In this document: piece after piece, positions 8,693 to 16,803 of the stretch | Position numbering within the stretch: position 1 is the first letter of the stretch | Layout of the letters: every line of letters starts with the position of its first letter | NCBI GenBank assembly: GCA_902470805.1 | Contig: CABRHX010000007.1 | Coordinates: 29,204 to 93,203, forward strand | Length of the DNA: 64,000 bases | Direction of reading: 5' to 3' | DNA from: an uncultured Collinsella sp. | GTDB taxonomy: Bacteria; Actinomycetota; Coriobacteriia; Coriobacteriales; Coriobacteriaceae | Notes under the pieces: model-generated | Seen by the model: the letters and a program-made list of their open reading frames with translations, nothing else | What the model was told of the DNA's origin: nothing | Database searches by the model: none | Translations under genes and position numbers: made by a program

Positions 8693-8867
8693 AGTGTTTG
8701 CTCAACTTTCTTTTCAAGCCCTGTGATCACATGCTCCCTGCATAAACCTTCAGGGCGGCTAAACAGTCTAGTTCCGTTCAAAACGACGGACATCATTGAT
8801 CTGTATCGAGATGATTGCGTCAATTACGCAGCGTTAGTGTAACACAACCGCCACCACCTGCAACTTA

Positions 8868-8926
8868 GTCATTGAGGACGTTCTTAAACGACTATTCAAA
8901 AGGGACACTCTTTGGTTTAACACCCA
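8868..8926. repeat. Short interspersed repeat (tcattgRggacgttYttaaacg type)
   Basis: agtcattgaggacgttc followed by ttaaacgactattcaaaagg and gacactcttt closely resembles 28136-28190 downstream of the pckA start. It is non-coding and its function is unknown. Confidence 0.5.
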
Positions 8927-8947
8927 CAAATCTGACTGCCTCCGCCA

Positions 8948-9097
8948 AAACTATGGCGGTTTACTACGATGAATCGCTCAACCGCGACCACTCCGAAACT
9001 TGTTGAACTAAAACCGCAGGTAGATGCCTTGCACTTTTTAGCTAAAAGCCGGCGTGGTTGGAATATCTCAATTCATCGTAGTAAACCGGCATAGTTT
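8948..9097 (-). repeat. Structured repeat element, family member 1
   Basis: Two 27-base arms form an almost perfect inverted repeat (8948-8974 and 9071-9097; one mismatch in tatgSc). They enclose ~96 bases. Read on the minus strand, the interior contains aaagtgcaaggcatctacct followed by gcggtttta, which matches the core of the elements at 31691 and 34857 (aaagcacaagtctgtgacct then gcgg). The arms differ in sequence from those of the other members. No ORF is present. It lies between argS and rho. Confidence 0.7.
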
Positions 9098-9141
9098 CGT
9101 ATTTCCAGCAGTTCCAAATTCGTCAATACGTCGGCGTTTGC

Positions 9142-9175
9142 AAAAAAGCCCGACCTCCGTGGGAGATCGGGCTTT
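9142..9175 (-). terminator. Intrinsic terminator of argS
   Basis: Minus strand: aaagcccgatctc pairs with (g)aggtcgggcttt, followed by six Ts, 46 bases after the argS stop. Confidence 0.88.
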
Positions 9176-9220
9176 CAAGGCTTAGTTAAACCAAGTCTGT
9201 ACGGTCAAATGACCCGCAGA

Positions 9221-11074
9221 TTACATCTGCTCGGGCGCGGAAACGCCAACGAGGGTGAGCACCAGGGCGAGCGTCACGCGAACGGCGTCGCAAGCGGCCA
9301 GACGGGCGCGCGAAAGCTCGGGGTCGACGGGACGGCCCTCGCTCGGCAGAACCTGGCAGGCAGCGTAGAAGCTGTGGAAGTCGCCGGCGAGTTCCTCAGC
9401 AAAGTGCGTCAGACGGAACGGGGCGCGGTCGCGAGCGCAGCTGGCAATCAGGTCGGTGAGCTCGTTGAGCTTACGCGAAAGGGCGAGCTCGGTCGGGTCG
9501 GTCAGCAGCGAGTAATCGACGTTCTCACCGATGGCCTTGGCGGCAACGGCCTTCATGCCCATCTCGTCAGCCTGCTCGGGCGTAACGTCGGCGGCACGGC
9601 GCAGGATGGAGCACACGCGGGCGTGAGCGTACTGCACGTAATAGACCGGGTTGGAGTTGTCGCGCTTCTTGACGGCCTCGATATCGAAGTCGACCATCTG
9701 GTTGGAGCTTTTGGAGATGAGCGTGTAGCGAGCGGCGTCGGAACCGACCTCGTCGACGAGCTCCTGCAGGGTCACCATGGTGCCCTTACGCTTGGACATA
9801 CGGACGGGCTTGCCGTTGCGCAGCAGGTTGACGAGCTGGCCCAGCAGAACCTCAAACTTGCCGGGATAGCCAAGAGCGTCGCAGACGCAGCGGACGCGCT
9901 CGATGTAGCCGTGGTGGTCGGCACCCCAGATGTCGATGACGTGGTCGACGCGCTGGAACTTATCCCAGTGATAGGCAACGTCGGAGGCGAAGTAGGTGTA
10001 CTCGCCGTCGGACTTGATCAGGACGCGGTCCTTGTCATCGCCCAGGTCGGTGGAGCGGAACCACAGGGCGCCGTCCTTGGTGTAGAGGTAGCCCATCTTG
10101 TCGAGCTTCTCAAAAGCGCGGTCGACGGCGGAGGTGCCGGCGGTCTCACCCTCGGTGTCCTTCACATACAGCGAACGCTCGGAGTACCAACGATCGAAGT
10201 CGCAATTGACGGCGTGGCAGAGGTCGCGCATGTTGTCGACCATCTTCACATAGCCGCGCTCGCGGAAGCTCTCCATACGCTCCTGCGGGTCGGCGTCGAC
10301 CCACTTATCGCCGTCGGTGCGCCAGAACTCGGCAGCCTCGTCGATGATGTAGTCGCCGCCATAGGAGTCCTTGCCCAGGGTCTCGGCAAAGTTGTCCTGA
10401 TACGGATGGGTCTCGGGGTGCTCGTCGTTCTCGTCGGCAACAAAGGCGTCACGGTCGGCGATCAGCAGCTTGTGAGCCTCGTCGATATCAACGCCCTGCT
10501 TGGCGATGATGTCGGCAAGCTGCATATAGCGTGTGCTGATGGAGTTGCCGAAGGTGTTCATCTGAGAGCCGTGGTCATTGATGTAGAACTCACGCTGGAT
10601 TTCGTAACCGGCGTGGTCCATGACGCGGCAGAGCGAGTCGCCCAGCGCGGCCCAGCGGCCATGACCGATGTGCATGGGGCCGACGGGATTGGCGGAAACG
10701 AACTCGACCTGGGTCTTCAGGCCACCACCGACGTTGGACTTAGCGAAGTCCATGCCCTTCTCGCGAGCCTCGCCAAAGATGGCATTCTTGACGGCAACGG
10801 AGAGGTAGAAGTTGATGAAGCCGGGGCCTGCGATCTCGACCTTCTCGATCGCGGGGTCCTCGGGCATATGGGCAACGATGGCCTCGGCGATCTTGCGCGG
10901 GGCGCAGTGGGCCAGCTTGGCGGACTTCAGGGCCATGGTAGAGGTCCACTCGCCATGAGAAGTGTCAGCCGGTCGCTCGATAGCGCAATCGTCAAGTTCA
11001 AATGCGGAAAGGTCGCCGGCCTCCTGGGCCGCAGCAAGCGCAGCGCGTACCAGCTCTTCAATCTTCTCGGGCAT
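9221..11074 (-). CDS. argS: Arginyl-tRNA synthetase
   Basis: 617 aa class I synthetase that charges tRNA-Arg. The N-terminal additional domain is followed by the HIGH signature NPVGPMHIGHGRWAALGDS and by the KMSKS-type loop VRMSKRKGTMVTL. The C-terminal DALR anticodon-binding domain is present (SRKLNELTDLIASCARDRAPFRLTHFAEELA) and the protein ends SAPEQM. The frame reaches 11164, but aaggaggatct directly precedes the ATG at 11074 and the family N-terminus begins there. A full-length mirror-image ORF on the plus strand is a codon-bias shadow. Confidence 0.97.
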   Translation of the reverse strand: MPEKIEELVRAALAAAQEAGDLSAFELDDCAIERPADTSHGEWTSTMALKSAKLAHCAPRKIAEAIVAHMPEDPAIEKVEIAGPGFINFYLSVAVKNAIFGEAREKGMDFAKSNVGGGLKTQVEFVSANPVGPMHIGHGRWAALGDSLCRVMDHAGYEIQREFYINDHGSQMNTFGNSISTRYMQLADIIAKQGVDIDEAHKLLIADRDAFVADENDEHPETHPYQDNFAETLGKDSYGGDYIIDEAAEFWRTDGDKWVDADPQERMESFRERGYVKMVDNMRDLCHAVNCDFDRWYSERSLYVKDTEGETAGTSAVDRAFEKLDKMGYLYTKDGALWFRSTDLGDDKDRVLIKSDGEYTYFASDVAYHWDKFQRVDHVIDIWGADHHGYIERVRCVCDALGYPGKFEVLLGQLVNLLRNGKPVRMSKRKGTMVTLQELVDEVGSDAARYTLISKSSNQMVDFDIEAVKKRDNSNPVYYVQYAHARVCSILRRAADVTPEQADEMGMKAVAAKAIGENVDYSLLTDPTELALSRKLNELTDLIASCARDRAPFRLTHFAEELAGDFHSFYAACQVLPSEGRPVDPELSRARLAACDAVRVTLALVLTLVGVSAPEQM

Positions 11075-11416
11075 AGATCCTCCTTGTGTTAAAGCCCCCG
11101 AGCTCTTGGTCACTCGTAGGGCAAAAGCCAGAGTTTGTAGCACTCTATCACAAGCGACGGGCACTGTCGCAGGGTAAAGCTAATAGATATTGTATATGCA
11201 CAAAATTGACTACAGCTTGTATGGAGTCACTCAAAGATGCCGGTCTGCCTGCAGATTATGCAAGCGTTGAAAATGCATAAAGGTGTGAATGAGCTGCGTC
11301 TGTTATCGAATACTCTTACCTATCGGAGTTGTGTGCTTTTCCTGCATAAAGTAAGGGTTTGCGCACGTCAGCGTGTTATTCTAGTCATACGTAAATTCGT
11401 ATAAGTTGGAGGTAGC
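11075..11416. promoter_or_regulatory. Divergent intergenic region between argS and carD
   Basis: 342 bases with no gene. It must hold the argS (minus) and carD (plus) promoters, but no consensus -35/-10 pair is clear. A tattct at 11377-11382 could be the carD -10. Directly downstream, at 11387-11402, is a 16-base palindrome, atacgtaaattcgtat, which is a possible operator for carD. Confidence 0.35.
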
Positions 11417-11902
11417 ATGTTCTCAATCGGTCAACACGTCATTCATCCGGGCCAGGGAGTCTGCACCGTCGTCGGTTTTAGGGACGACACGCCGCAGCCC
11501 ATGCTGCTGCTCGAGACCAAGCAGGGACATGCGCAGACGATCCTCATGTACCCCGTAGCGCAGGCCGACCGTTTGCACGCCGCCATCTCTCAACAAGATG
11601 CCGAGCACCTGCTGAGCCACTACGACGAGCTGGAGTGCGACACCTTTACCGAGCGCAACAGCTCACTTGAGGAGACGCACTTTAAACAGCAGCTCAAGCT
11701 GGGCGCGCCCGAGACGGTCCGCGTGGCAAAAACCATGATGCACCGCATTCGCCAGGCCGAGAAAGCTGATAAAAAGCCCAGCTCCTACTACATGCGCGTA
11801 CTCAAGGAAGCCAAGCGCCGCTCCATCGAGGAGTTCGCTGTGGCCTTGGGCGTCACCGAGGAGGACGCTGAAGCCCGCCTAGCCCAAGCCGCCCTCAACT
11901 AA
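11417..11902 (+). CDS. CarD-family transcriptional regulator
   Basis: 161 aa. Residues 1-60 form a CarD/CdnL RNA-polymerase-interacting domain (MFSIGQHVIHPGQGVCTVVG; TILMYPVAQADRL). The remainder is the helical DNA-binding domain (MHRIRQAEKADKKPSSYYMRVLKEAKRR). Such proteins bind the RNAP beta subunit and stabilise open complexes at rRNA and housekeeping promoters. It is shorter than some CarD proteins but complete for the CdnL type. The start is supported by ggaggt, 6 bases upstream. A palindrome 15 bases ahead of the start may be an autoregulatory site. Confidence 0.9.
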   Translation: MFSIGQHVIHPGQGVCTVVGFRDDTPQPMLLLETKQGHAQTILMYPVAQADRLHAAISQQDAEHLLSHYDELECDTFTERNSSLEETHFKQQLKLGAPETVRVAKTMMHRIRQAEKADKKPSSYYMRVLKEAKRRSIEEFAVALGVTEEDAEARLAQAALN

Positions 11903-11914
11903 CCCATCCGCGCC

Positions 11915-11956
11915 AAAAACCACCACAAAGGGGACAGGCACCTTTGTGGTGGTTTT
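11915..11956 (+). terminator. Repeat-family hairpin terminator (copy 1)
   Basis: aaaaccaccacaaagg is followed by the loop ggacaggca and then cctttgtggtggtttt; the stem is about 15 bp with a T tail. It ends the carD transcript. The same hairpin with the same asymmetric loop recurs at 12626, 23346, 23754, 25332, 26289 and 59432. Confidence 0.88.
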
Positions 11957-12010
11957 CTTGTTCTAGTAGTATTCATTCTTATCGATACCCACGAGCACAA
12001 GGAGTCTCCT

Positions 12011-12610
12011 ATGGCAGAGCCGCTTACCGCCGGAATCACCCGCGACCGCGCGTTCGAACTGCTCAACGAGCACAACAAGGACCCGTTCCACATCACCCAT
12101 GGCGAGACAGTCGAGGGCACTATGCGCTACTTTGCGCGCGAGTTCGACCCCGAGAACGAGGAGTTTTGGGGCATCGTCGGCCTGCTGCACGACTTGGATT
12201 GGGAGGAGCATGAGGACGACCCCATGAACCACACCATCTATGCTGCCGAGATTCTTAAGGGCGAAGGTGCGTCTCCCGAGCTCATTCGCGCCATCCAGAC
12301 GCACACGTCGGACTTCAACACCTCGCTGCCCAAACCCGAGCTGCAGATGGAGAAGATCCTGTTTGCCTGCGATGAGCTCACCGGCCTGATCGGCGCCGCC
12401 GTCATCATGCGCCCGAGCAAGAGCGTTATGGACTTTACGACCAAGTCGCTCAAGAAGAAGTTCAAGGACAAGCGCTTTGCCGCCGGCTGCTCGCGCGACG
12501 TGATTTCGCAGGGCGCCGAGATGTTGGGCTGGGAGCTCCCCGAGCTCTTTGACCGCACCATCGCGGCCATGCAGTCCTTCGCCCCCGACCGAGATACCTT
12601 CCAGGCCTAA
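12011..12610 (+). CDS. HD-domain protein (predicted metal-dependent phosphohydrolase)
   Basis: 199 aa. The HD signature is seen as HGETVEGTMR, then GLLHDLDWEEHED (adjacent His-Asp metal ligands), then NHTIYAAEIL and IQTHTSDFN, with a further DELTGLIGAAV motif. This arrangement matches the small stand-alone HD hydrolases (COG2316 type), whose substrate is unknown. Start: aaggag lies 8 bases ahead of the ATG. It sits between two copies of the repeat terminator and is probably monocistronic. Confidence 0.82.
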   Translation: MAEPLTAGITRDRAFELLNEHNKDPFHITHGETVEGTMRYFAREFDPENEEFWGIVGLLHDLDWEEHEDDPMNHTIYAAEILKGEGASPELIRAIQTHTSDFNTSLPKPELQMEKILFACDELTGLIGAAVIMRPSKSVMDFTTKSLKKKFKDKRFAAGCSRDVISQGAEMLGWELPELFDRTIAAMQSFAPDRDTFQA

Positions 12611-12625
12611 CCGTCAACGCCACCT

Positions 12626-12667
12626 AAAACCACCACAAAGGGGACAGGCACCTTTGTGGTGGTTTTT
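12626..12667 (+). terminator. Repeat-family hairpin terminator (copy 2)
   Basis: Same hairpin as copy 1, in the plus orientation, 15 bases after the HD gene stop. It lies between convergent genes (HD and proA) and could also act on the opposite strand. Confidence 0.88.
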
Positions 12668-12680
12668 GTTTGCGCGGGCG

Positions 12681-13967
12681 TTAGGGACGGACCTGGCCGG
12701 TGCCGCGGAGCTTGTATTTGTAGGTGGTGAGGGCCTCGGCGGCAAAGGGGCCACGGGCGTGGAGTTTTTGGGTCGAGATGCCGATCTCGGCACCCAGGCC
12801 AAACTCGCCGCCGTCAGTGAAGCGAGTGCTGGCGTTGGAGTACACGGCCGAGGCATCGACAGCATCGAGGAAGCGCTCGCAAGCATCCGTATCCTCGGCA
12901 ACGATGGCCTCGGAGTGCATCGTGCCGTAGCGGTTGATGTGTGCGATGGCCTCGTCCTCGTTTGCCACGACCTTCACGCTCATCTCGAGCGCCAGGTACT
13001 CGCGACCCCAGTCCTCCTCAGTCGCGGCGACGTAGTCATCGCCCTCCACAAGCCCGGCATCGGCGCATGCGGCGCAGGTTGCCTCGTCGCCGTGAATCAG
13101 CACGCCGTGGTCATGCAGCACGGTCACGACCGCGGGCAAAAACGCATCGGCCACAGCACGGTCGACCAGCAGCGACTCGGCGGCATTGCACACGCCTACG
13201 CGCTGGGTCTTGGCATTAACGATAATGTTGAGCGCCTTATCAAAGTCGGCGGATTCATGCACGTAGATGTGGCAGTTGCCCGTGCCCGTCTCGATCACCG
13301 GCACAAGCGACTCGCGCACGCAGCGCTGGATCAGGCCTGCACCTCCGCGCGGAATGAGTACGTCGACAATACTGCGGAGCTTCATGAGCTCGCCGGTGGC
13401 CTCGCGGTCGGTGGACTCGATCATCGACACGGCCTCGCGCGGGAAGCCCTTGGCCTCGAGCGCATCGGCCAGCAGCTCGGCGATCATGGCACACGAGTGA
13501 TAGGCCAGCGAGCCGCCGCGTAGAATGCAGGCGTTGCCGGTACGGATGCAGATGCCTGCGGCGTCGGCCGTCACGTTGGGGCGCGCCTCGTAGACCATGG
13601 CGACCAGGCCCAACGGCACGCTCACGCGGGTCAGGTCCACACCGCTCGCAAGCACGCGGTTGTCGAGCACGCGGCCGACGGGATCGGGCAGCTCGGCGAG
13701 CTTCTCCAAACCGGCGGCCATGCCCTCGACGCGCTCAGGCGTCAGCAGCAGACGGTCGAGCAGACCGGCCGAAGTGCCCGCATCGCGCGCGGCGGACATA
13801 TCGAGCTCGTTGGCGGCGACGATGGAGTCGACACCGTTGCGCAGTGCTGCGGCCATGGCGCGCACGGCCTCCTGGCGCTGCTCATCGCTCGCCGTGGCAA
13901 GCGAGGCCGACGCTGCCTTGGCGGCAACGGCAAGATCGTGGACGTACGTGGCTATATCGACCGACAT
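12681..13967 (-). CDS. proA: Glutamate-5-semialdehyde dehydrogenase (gamma-glutamyl phosphate reductase)
   Basis: 428 aa. Second enzyme of proline synthesis, reducing gamma-glutamyl phosphate with NADPH. The catalytic cysteine is in QRVGVCNAAESLLV. Other family blocks are PLGLVAMVYEARPNVT, IRTGNACILRGGSLA and the C-terminal EFGLGAEIGISTQKLHARGP followed by TTYKY. It is on the same strand as proB (15598-16725) but separated from it by an oppositely oriented peptidase gene. The terminator on its 3' side is the repeat hairpin at 12626. Confidence 0.97.
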   Translation of the reverse strand: MSVDIATYVHDLAVAAKAASASLATASDEQRQEAVRAMAAALRNGVDSIVAANELDMSAARDAGTSAGLLDRLLLTPERVEGMAAGLEKLAELPDPVGRVLDNRVLASGVDLTRVSVPLGLVAMVYEARPNVTADAAGICIRTGNACILRGGSLAYHSCAMIAELLADALEAKGFPREAVSMIESTDREATGELMKLRSIVDVLIPRGGAGLIQRCVRESLVPVIETGTGNCHIYVHESADFDKALNIIVNAKTQRVGVCNAAESLLVDRAVADAFLPAVVTVLHDHGVLIHGDEATCAACADAGLVEGDDYVAATEEDWGREYLALEMSVKVVANEDEAIAHINRYGTMHSEAIVAEDTDACERFLDAVDASAVYSNASTRFTDGGEFGLGAEIGISTQKLHARGPFAAEALTTYKYKLRGTGQVRP

Positions 13968-14079
13968 GGGCGGCCCTTTCTCCTAGAAGTTTGCAACCAT
14001 GGTAGCCGATTTGCGCATGGCCTCGCCCGCGGCGGTAGAATTGGTCAACCCGAAACACCGCAACGAACGGAAGACTCAC

Positions 14080-15498
14080 ATGGCCCTCATCACTTCGTAC
14101 CACGTCCCCGGCCTTTACGTCGAGGACCACAGCATCGACGTCCCCCTTGACTGGCGCGGCCTGGAGCCGATGCTCCTGGCCGTCGGCAGCACCATGCGCC
14201 GCGGCGCCATGCCGGCACCAATCGCCGGCGCGCCCGAGAGCATCAAGCTCTTCTACCGCGTGGTTTGCGCGCCCGACCGCATCAACGACGATCTGCCGCT
14301 GCTCCTGTTTTTGCAGGGCGGCCCCGGCGGCGAGAGCCCGCGTCCGCTGTCGCCCACAAGCGACGGCTGGATCGAGGAGGCCGTCAAGCACTTCCGCGTG
14401 GTCCTTCCCGACCAGCGCGGCACCGGACGCAGTAGCTGCGTGGACGGACGCACGATCAAGGCACTGGGTGATCGCGCAACGGCCGCCGGCGCCGATACAG
14501 CACGCTCGCAGGCGGACTTCCTCAAGCGCCACCTCGCCAGCTCCATCGTGCGCGATTTTGAGTACCTGCGCCTAGTGGGCTTTGGCGGCAAGCCGTGGGT
14601 CACGCTCGGCCAAAGCTACGGCGGTTTTTTGACGCTGAGCTACCTGTCGCTCTTCCCCGAGGGCGTGGCGGCGAGCTTTACCTGCGGCGGCATCCCCCAC
14701 GTACCGGCGAGCGCAAGCGAGGTCTACGCGCACACCTTCCCGCGCATGGCCGCCAAGACGCAGCAGTATTATGACCGCTATCCCGCTGACGTCGAGCGCG
14801 TGGCAGCCCTGGCCGATGCGCTCGAGGCTCAGAAGCCCGTGCTGCCCGACGGCTCGCCGATGACGGTCGAGCGCCTACAGCTCATGGGCAGCGACTTTGG
14901 CATGAAGCCGAGCTTTGAACGCATGCATTGGATTATCGATCACGCTTTTGTTGACGGCGACGGCACGCTGACCTGCGACGCCTCGGTATCTGACAACTTT
15001 TTGATGCGCGCCTTCGAGCGCACCAACACGCGCACGAATCCGCTGTACTGGACGCTGCAGGAGTTCATATACGCCGACGGTGACACTATGCCCATTGGCT
15101 GGGCCGCGGCTGAAGAGAAGGCTCACCGCGCCGAGTTCGACACCCTCGCGCGCCCGCTCATGTTTACCGGCGAGGCCATGTTCCCGTGGATGTTCGAGCA
15201 GATGCCCGAGCTCAAGCCCTTCAAGCCCGCCATGGACCTGCTGATGGAAGACACCAGCTGGGACAAGATCTACGACCCGCAGCGACTGGCGTGCAACGAG
15301 GTGCCCCTGCAGGCCGCGGTGTATTTCGACGACATGTACGTGGATTCGGGCCTGCAGCTTGATACGCTCAGCCGCGTGGGCAACTCGCATGCCTGGGTGA
15401 CTAACGAGTTCGAGCACGATGGCCTGCACGGCAGCGTGGTGTTCAAGCACCTCTTCAACGAAGCCCTCAACCGAGGAGACCTGCGCCAGATCTTCTAG
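14080..15498 (+). CDS. Prolyl aminopeptidase-like alpha/beta hydrolase (peptidase S33)
   Basis: 472 aa. Visible: oxyanion region LLLFLQGGPGGESPRP, the VLPDQRGTGRSSC motif of proline iminopeptidases, and the nucleophile elbow LGQSYGGFLTLSYL (Ser). A helical cap occupies the middle, and a C-terminal His (VGNSHAWVTNEFEHDGLHGS) completes the triad. The family removes N-terminal proline from peptides. The frame extends to 13999, but the ATG at 14080 has a ggaag ribosome site. The gene lies head-to-head with proA and tail-to-tail with proB, which suggests a shared role in proline supply. Confidence 0.85.
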   Translation: MALITSYHVPGLYVEDHSIDVPLDWRGLEPMLLAVGSTMRRGAMPAPIAGAPESIKLFYRVVCAPDRINDDLPLLLFLQGGPGGESPRPLSPTSDGWIEEAVKHFRVVLPDQRGTGRSSCVDGRTIKALGDRATAAGADTARSQADFLKRHLASSIVRDFEYLRLVGFGGKPWVTLGQSYGGFLTLSYLSLFPEGVAASFTCGGIPHVPASASEVYAHTFPRMAAKTQQYYDRYPADVERVAALADALEAQKPVLPDGSPMTVERLQLMGSDFGMKPSFERMHWIIDHAFVDGDGTLTCDASVSDNFLMRAFERTNTRTNPLYWTLQEFIYADGDTMPIGWAAAEEKAHRAEFDTLARPLMFTGEAMFPWMFEQMPELKPFKPAMDLLMEDTSWDKIYDPQRLACNEVPLQAAVYFDDMYVDSGLQLDTLSRVGNSHAWVTNEFEHDGLHGSVVFKHLFNEALNRGDLRQIF

Positions 15499-15499
15499 C

Positions 15500-15552
15500 G
15501 AAGGAGTGTCCCCACCTGCCGGCACAATAGGAACGTCCCCAGGTGCCGGCAC
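15500..15552. repeat. GTGCCGGCAC-type short repeat, two units
   Basis: Two units of the form gtcccca..tgccggcac lie between the peptidase gene and the terminator at 15554. The same motif, with its palindromic gtgccggcac centre, recurs three times at 28200-28276. Non-coding. Confidence 0.6.
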
Positions 15553-15553
15553 G

Positions 15554-15598
15554 AAAAAGACAGCGCTGCGGGAAACGATTCGCAGCGCTGTCTTTCTT
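15554..15598. terminator. Bidirectional terminator between S33 peptidase and proB
   Basis: aaagacagcgctgcg pairs perfectly with cgcagcgctgtcttt around a 10-base loop, with T-rich sequence on the right and an A run on the left. It serves both converging genes. Confidence 0.88.
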
Positions 15599-16725
15599 TA
15601 TGCAAATACGATCAAGTTATCCCTGTGTATCGCCGGCTTCTCGGCCAGGTCTGCCAGCAGGCGGTTGCTGGCGATCTGGTCCTGGCGGCGACCGGCAGCA
15701 AGCTCCAGCACGTCCGAATCGGCCTCAGCGATACCGCGAGCGACGACCATACCGCTCGGATCGCACACATCGAGCACATCGCCCTCGGCAAACTGGCCAT
15801 CGACCTCGCGAATACCCACCGCAAGCAAGGAAGAGCCACGGCTAACCAGCGCCTTCGCGGCACCATCATCGACCGTCACCGAGCCGTGCGCCTTGTCGCC
15901 CAGTGCGATCCACAGCTTGCGGGGTGCGATGTCCAGACGCTCCGCCGGCGGATCGAACAGCGTGCCCACGCTCTCGCCGCGGGCGAGGCGCACGAGCGCA
16001 TCGGGTTCCTCGCCCGAGCAAATCACGCTCTGAATGCCCGCCGTCATCAGGATACGGCTCGCGCGAATCTTGGTAATCATGCCGCCCGTGCCCACCGATG
16101 TGGAAGAATCGCCCGCCGAGGCAATAATCTTGGCATCGATCTTATGCACGACAGGAACAAACTCGGCCGTCGGGTCCTCGTGCGGATTGGCAGTATAGAG
16201 ACCATCGATGTCCGAGAGCGTCACGCACAGATCGGCAGAAACCAGGCAGCTCACAAGCGCCGCCAGTGTGTCGTTGTCACCAAACTTGATCTCATCGACG
16301 GTAACGGTATCGTTCTCGTTGACGATCGGCACCACGCCAAGCTCCACGAGGCGCAGCAGGGCGTCGCGCGCATGCAGGTAGGACGTGCGACGGGCCGTGT
16401 CGTGGCGCGTGAGCAGCACGAGCGAGGTGAGCAGGTCGCGCGCATGGAACTCCTCGTCGTAGGCCGACGAGATGATGCACTGACCGGCCGAGGCGCAAGC
16501 CTGTAAGCTCGGCAGGTCACCGACCGGCTTGCGGTCGAAGCCCAGCACGGGATAGCCACAGGCAATAGCGCCCGAGCTCACCACGACCAGACGCCAGCCG
16601 AGCTTGCGCAGCGCTGCGGCTTGATCGGCAAGTCCGCCGATAAAGGCGCGGTTGACCTTGCCATCGGCGCCCACCACCGTGGACGAACCGATCTTTACCA
16701 CCATCGTTTTATAAGAAGTCGTCAT
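15598..16725 (-). CDS. proB: Glutamate 5-kinase
   Basis: 375 aa. First enzyme of proline synthesis; ATP phosphorylation of glutamate. The N-terminal amino-acid kinase domain (about 1-260) shows VVKIGSSTVVG, VSSGAIACGYPVLG, NENDTVTVDEIKFGDNDTLA and a GTGGMITKIRAS substrate loop. A C-terminal PUA domain (about 285-365; ALVSRGSSLLAVGI, GDVLDVCDPSGMVVARGI) is typical of the bacterial enzyme. pncB lies 78 bases upstream on the same strand, so the two may be co-transcribed. No obvious Shine-Dalgarno precedes the chosen ATG. Confidence 0.96.
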   Translation of the reverse strand: MTTSYKTMVVKIGSSTVVGADGKVNRAFIGGLADQAAALRKLGWRLVVVSSGAIACGYPVLGFDRKPVGDLPSLQACASAGQCIISSAYDEEFHARDLLTSLVLLTRHDTARRTSYLHARDALLRLVELGVVPIVNENDTVTVDEIKFGDNDTLAALVSCLVSADLCVTLSDIDGLYTANPHEDPTAEFVPVVHKIDAKIIASAGDSSTSVGTGGMITKIRASRILMTAGIQSVICSGEEPDALVRLARGESVGTLFDPPAERLDIAPRKLWIALGDKAHGSVTVDDGAAKALVSRGSSLLAVGIREVDGQFAEGDVLDVCDPSGMVVARGIAEADSDVLELAAGRRQDQIASNRLLADLAEKPAIHRDNLIVFA

Positions 16726-16803
16726 ACGTCAAACCAATCAACTGTTCAGCGAACGGCCGAGCGGCGGCCAAGGGAGCGTGACTCGCCCCTACCGCCCAAA
16801 GAA

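Noticed and set aside
7235..8842. 535-codon plus-strand ORF opposite rho
   Set aside because: Low-complexity Gly/Leu/Arg translation created by the Ala-rich Rho extension; no ribosome site or motif.
9209..11092. 627-codon ORF on the plus strand
   Set aside because: It mirrors argS codon for codon on the other strand. The translation is Val/Gly/Leu-rich with no family motif, while argS has HIGH and KMSKS motifs. A high-GC codon-bias shadow.
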